A stretch of 64,000 bases of DNA from assembly GCA_964247055.1 (NCBI GenBank), contig OZ176053.1, forward strand, positions 8,556,001-8,620,000, given 5' to 3'. Made by a program: the position numbers and the translations under genes. Shown in pieces: positions 60,713 through 64,000 of this stretch. The notes beneath the pieces are model-generated. The model had not been told where the DNA came from. It saw only the letters and a program-made list of their open reading frames with translations, and made no database searches. This stretch comes from Paragordius varius (Eukaryota; Nematomorpha). Within the stretch, counting starts at the first letter, position 1; each line of letters opens with the position of its first letter.

Positions 60713-62936
60713 ATGCTCGAAAATTTTAATCCTGAAGTATTTAAAATCGTAGACGAAAGGCCCGTAACTGCGGAAGAACTAGATGAGAATATTATTGATA
60801 TTATAGATGAAAGAGAGATTTTTGGTAATTAAAAAATGAAATTTTAGATTGGCTAAGAAAAATCAATGACCCTGAACACCCTTTGACATTAGAGCAGTTA
60901 AATGTTGTTGAAGAAAAAAATATCCATGTACTAATGTTTTAATTTTAGATTGATCAGAAAGATAAAGTAATTAGCGTTAGCTATACCCCTACTATTCCAC
61001 ATTGCAGCATGGCTACATTAATTGGGTTATCCATTAAAGTCAAATTACTTCGTACCCTCCCCCAAAGCTATAAAGTATATTTTTATTCAATATATTAAAA
61101 TTTAATCATATACATATGGTCAAAAACAACAAATAATTGCGATTTGTTTTTTATATTTAACATCAAATAAATCAGTCGTGCTCACCAAAATTTTTACTGA
61201 GCTGCAAGAAATACATTGTTTCTAGGGCCACACCATATGATACCAATAAAAATTTCATAGCAGTTTGACATATTTGCAGATTATTTATACTAAAATAAAT
61301 ATAAAAGGAAAAAGTCTCTTTTTAGGGCCGCGGTTTGAATACCCTTGCTTAATGGTTACCAAGATGTACCATGTTACGGATAGTATATATAGAAATAAAG
61401 GTTTTGCATTTTCTTTTTAGATTTAAAGCTGCTATAGTTTTCCACAATGAAGAGCCAATTTTTTTGGTTCTTGGTTTAACATTAGATTTTTTTGTTTAAT
61501 TATAAGATAAAGTATTTTTGTGTCATCGGCTACTGTACTATTTCGTGTAATTGTAACGAAGTGTGTTTTCATTTTTTGGATACGGTCAAGATTAATGCGT
61601 GTCGATATCGTATTTAATTAATTAACCAATAAAATGACCTTGCTCTCTGTGCTCATTAATTTTATAAAATATAACACATGTTTTAAATTGATTAAAATTC
61701 TCCACTTAAGAAATTTATATATTAACTGGATTTATAACGAAGCCATTTGTTTCCCCCACTATTGTTTCGGAATTAGAATTTTTAAAACTATGACATTACT
61801 TTTTTGTACTAATTTACATTTTGCAGTAATTTTATATCCCAAAGCTCAATTTTGTCAATAAATTTGGAAAGTTATTTTATTAAAAATTTAATTATCATAC
61901 ATTTTTAGCTTGTATTTTTTACAGTTTTCTCCTCCAAAACACGATTGAGAACAGCTGCTATTAAAATTACATACTTTTACATTTACTGACCATAAAATAC
62001 ATTGTTTGCTTGCATTGTAAGATTCAAAAAAATTATAGAATTAAAATGGCTGCAAAAAAGTTTGAGATGCGGATTTTTTTACTTAACAAAAAAAATTTTT
62101 TGTATTATGCCCCTAAAAGCTAAAGAAAGCATATTTTAAATTCGTCTTAATATCTTAAAAATTTTCTAAGATATTCAAATTTTAATTCGCTTTGGGATAT
62201 AAAACTACTCCAAAAGATAATGGAGTGTTAAGTTTAAGCAATATTCACATAAGGTTGTCATATACTTATGGGCTAATTGAAAAAAGACACTTAACTAAAA
62301 GCTACGCCTTTATATTTGGTATTTAGGACCAATATTTTATTATATAGTCTAAAAATTAATTAGTATTTGTGGGCGCTTATTGAAAACAAAGCCAATTTTT
62401 AAACAAACGATTGATATATGTAGCTTGACGATGAGCATCGCATTTAAATAAAATATTTGCTTTTATATTTGAAACATTAGAAAGGTTTTATGCTAAATTG
62501 CTTCAAAGCCCAGTACATACATTTTTATTAATATATTAAAAATTAAGAGATGCAAAGAACACAAATTTTATAAATAGATTAGATATAAGCAAATTATACT
62601 AGAAATTAATTAATATACTGTTTTTTGTCGGTCGCATTTATATAATTCTTGTAAAAATGAAAATTTGGGATTATTATAAAAATAATTAATAAAAGTCATT
62701 TATTTTTATATTTTTTATTGTAATTTGAAACAAATAATAATTTTAAAAAATTGTTTTTTATAAGTTTTAATAAAATCTTAACATTGTATTGCATTTAGAT
62801 TGATGTGAAAATTAGCCCGGGAACACATTCTTCGGAAACAGCTATTAATAAGCAATTGGCTGATAAGGAAAGGGTCAGTGCAGCACTAGAAAATCCTCAT
62901 TTGATTGATGTTGTAAATAGATGTATTGCCGAATAA
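60713..62936 (+). CDS. CIAO2B: MIP18-family cytosolic iron-sulfur assembly factor
   Basis: CIAO2B (FAM96B/MIP18) is part of the CIA targeting complex that delivers Fe-S clusters to nuclear and cytosolic apoproteins. Four exons give 151 aa (human 163): 60713-60824, 60848-60927, 60949-61074 and 62799-62936. Introns are 23, 21 and 1724 nt. Diagnostic blocks: [36 protein letters not shown] (with the conserved reactive Cys), [20 protein letters not shown] and [19 protein letters not shown]2A is the other possible paralogue, but [11 protein letters not shown] and the LADKERV segment fit CIAO2B better. The long last intron carries a family A and a family D repeat. Confidence 0.95.
61170..61347 (-). 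repeat. Dispersed repeat family A, copy 4 (in CIAO2B intron 3)
   Basis: On the minus strand: TTCAAACCGCGGCCC, TAATCTGCAAATATGTCAAA, GCTATGAAATTTTTAT and GGCCCTAGAAA, in the same order as the copy at 4838-5060. Confidence 0.55.
61821..62215. mobile_element. MITE family D, copy 2 (in CIAO2B intron 3)
   Basis: Ends TGCAGTAATTTTATATCCCAAA and TTTGGGATATAAAACTACTCCA are imperfect inverted repeats. Internally it matches 10885-11331 (TGTCAATAAA, AACAGCTG, ATTATGCCCCTAAAAG). Confidence 0.7.
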
Positions 62937-64000
62937 ATTTGTTGCGTACAAATATAATAGATAAATAAATCAAATTAAATTTGATTTTTAAAGTCTTTTT
63001 ATTTTTAATAAGGGAAGGGTTTTAAAAATTAGATGTTTTTTGGGCATAAACAGCTAAATGTTTTTTCCAATTAATTTGCTTTAACATGCAATATTAGTTA
63101 AAATATTTATTAATTTTAAATTTTTATTAAAAGCGATTTTTAATTTTTTTTATATCAGCATTATTGATATATTCACTGTATATATCTTTTTGCACAATAA
63201 TGAAATTTTATGATTGACTCTATTATATGCTGAGGTACCATGGGGTCCAATCAAATTTAACACGTTAGCCAATTTTGTCTTAAACAAAAATTATTTTTCT
63301 GTAATGATCATTTAATATTTCAATTATTTATATATTAAATAATGTAACCATGAAATTAAAATACCTAACTTTTGTTTAGTTATAATAATATATTTTAAAA
63401 TGTGCTTGTAAATTATGAGACATTCAATTCTTAAATTGAGGGAGAATGTTTAAGAATTTCCGGATAAATGATATAAACTAAAAAAACTTATTTATAAGTA
63501 TTTTGGCACTTTTATGGCATGTAGTTAAGCCCTTAAAATTACCGTGTATGCTAATTTGATGCGTAAAGTAAAACTAGTAATGATTCTTCAATAATTTTAA
63601 ATTTTCCGAGAAAGGGCGTCGGGCTCAAGAAATTATTGTAAAAACAAAAACTTCAAAAAATTTAGTGCCAAAACATTTGATAATTACGCCGAGTTTAATA
63701 CAGCCTATTTGTAAAAACTCATCAAAGATTCTTAGCACAGCAAATGGAATTGCACCAATTTAGGGTGTTTTTAAATTTGCCAGAAAAATTTGGAAAACAT
63801 ACAAATACTGGTTATATCAAAAATATACTAATTAACAACATGGTTTTCCTTATATAAAAAAGAAATTTTTTTGATAATTTGCACCAAAGCGCAAGCTGCG
63901 TTTCTATACAATTCGATGCAGAAAATAAGATCTATCGAGTCTTTTGATTTAGAGTATTTTATGCCCTAAAGCCGGTATTAAAAGCCAAAATGGCGCCAAA
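62937..64000. other. Downstream stretch with one exon-like frame
   Basis: Mostly AT-rich with no recognised gene. A plus-strand frame at about 63606-63760 is open for 51 codons (EKGRRAQEIIVKTKTSKN, then LVPKHLIITPSLIQP) and is less AT-rich than its surroundings. It may be an exon of an unidentified gene that continues beyond the window. A vague likeness to the last histone-fold helix of DRAP1/NC2-alpha is not enough to name it. Confidence 0.3.

Noticed and set aside
1-64000. CRISPR arrays, rRNA genes, tRNA genes
   Set aside because: None seen. The only regular arrays are microsatellites, the 21-bp minisatellite and the 312-bp Helitron array.

Overview
The window is AT-rich eukaryotic DNA. 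The genes use the standard genetic code and GT-AG introns, and the gene set points to an animal: a HOOK-family dynein adaptor, a lysosomal alpha-N-acetylglucosaminidase, a MARVEL tetraspan protein, SNAPC3, the mitochondrial complex I factor NDUFAF6, COQ3, CIAO2B/MIP18 and ribosomal protein L24. The most telling feature is intron size. About thirty introns of 20-34 nt (most 22-26) can be placed exactly, because removing them restores the reading frame and the expected protein. Dicyemid mesozoans are animals known for such highly shortened introns, so a dicyemid or a similarly reduced invertebrate is my best inference. No marker gene here proves the taxon.

Layout. 1-15.6 kb: gene-free, AT-rich, with TA microsatellites, an internally deleted hAT transposon and several small inverted-repeat families. 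15.7-17.4 kb: five-exon MARVEL gene (+). 17.4-24.6 kb: gene-free, with MITEs and a LINE tail. 24.66-34.02 kb: RPL24 (+) followed after 38 nt by a 14-exon NAGLU gene (+), whose largest intron holds a LINE with an inverted 5' part. 34.4-35.5 kb: a 43-aa Lys/Ala/Gly-rich protein (-) and one unassigned coding segment (-). 35.5-42 kb: gene-free, with a Helitron carrying a 312-bp tandem array and a long-palindrome element. 41.99-51.44 kb: a tightly packed block of NDUFAF6 (-), COQ3 (+), a 69-aa protein (-) and HOOK (+). 52.6-56.9 kb: two tandem paralogous small genes (+) resembling the propeptide domain of reprolysin (ADAM-type) metalloproteases without any protease. 57.06-62.94 kb: SNAPC3 (-) and CIAO2B (+), head to head. 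62.9-64 kb: no confident gene.

Gene packing is very uneven. Neighbouring genes can be 0-38 nt apart: two divergent pairs both have exactly 29 nt between start codons, and a convergent pair shares one TTATAA hexamer for both stop codons. Yet kilobases of repeat-filled DNA lie between blocks. Introns are also two-sized within single genes: tiny introns sit beside introns of 0.1-2.5 kb, and several of the largest contain transposon remnants. The genes share no single pathway, although NDUFAF6, COQ3 and possibly one other product act in mitochondrial respiratory metabolism.
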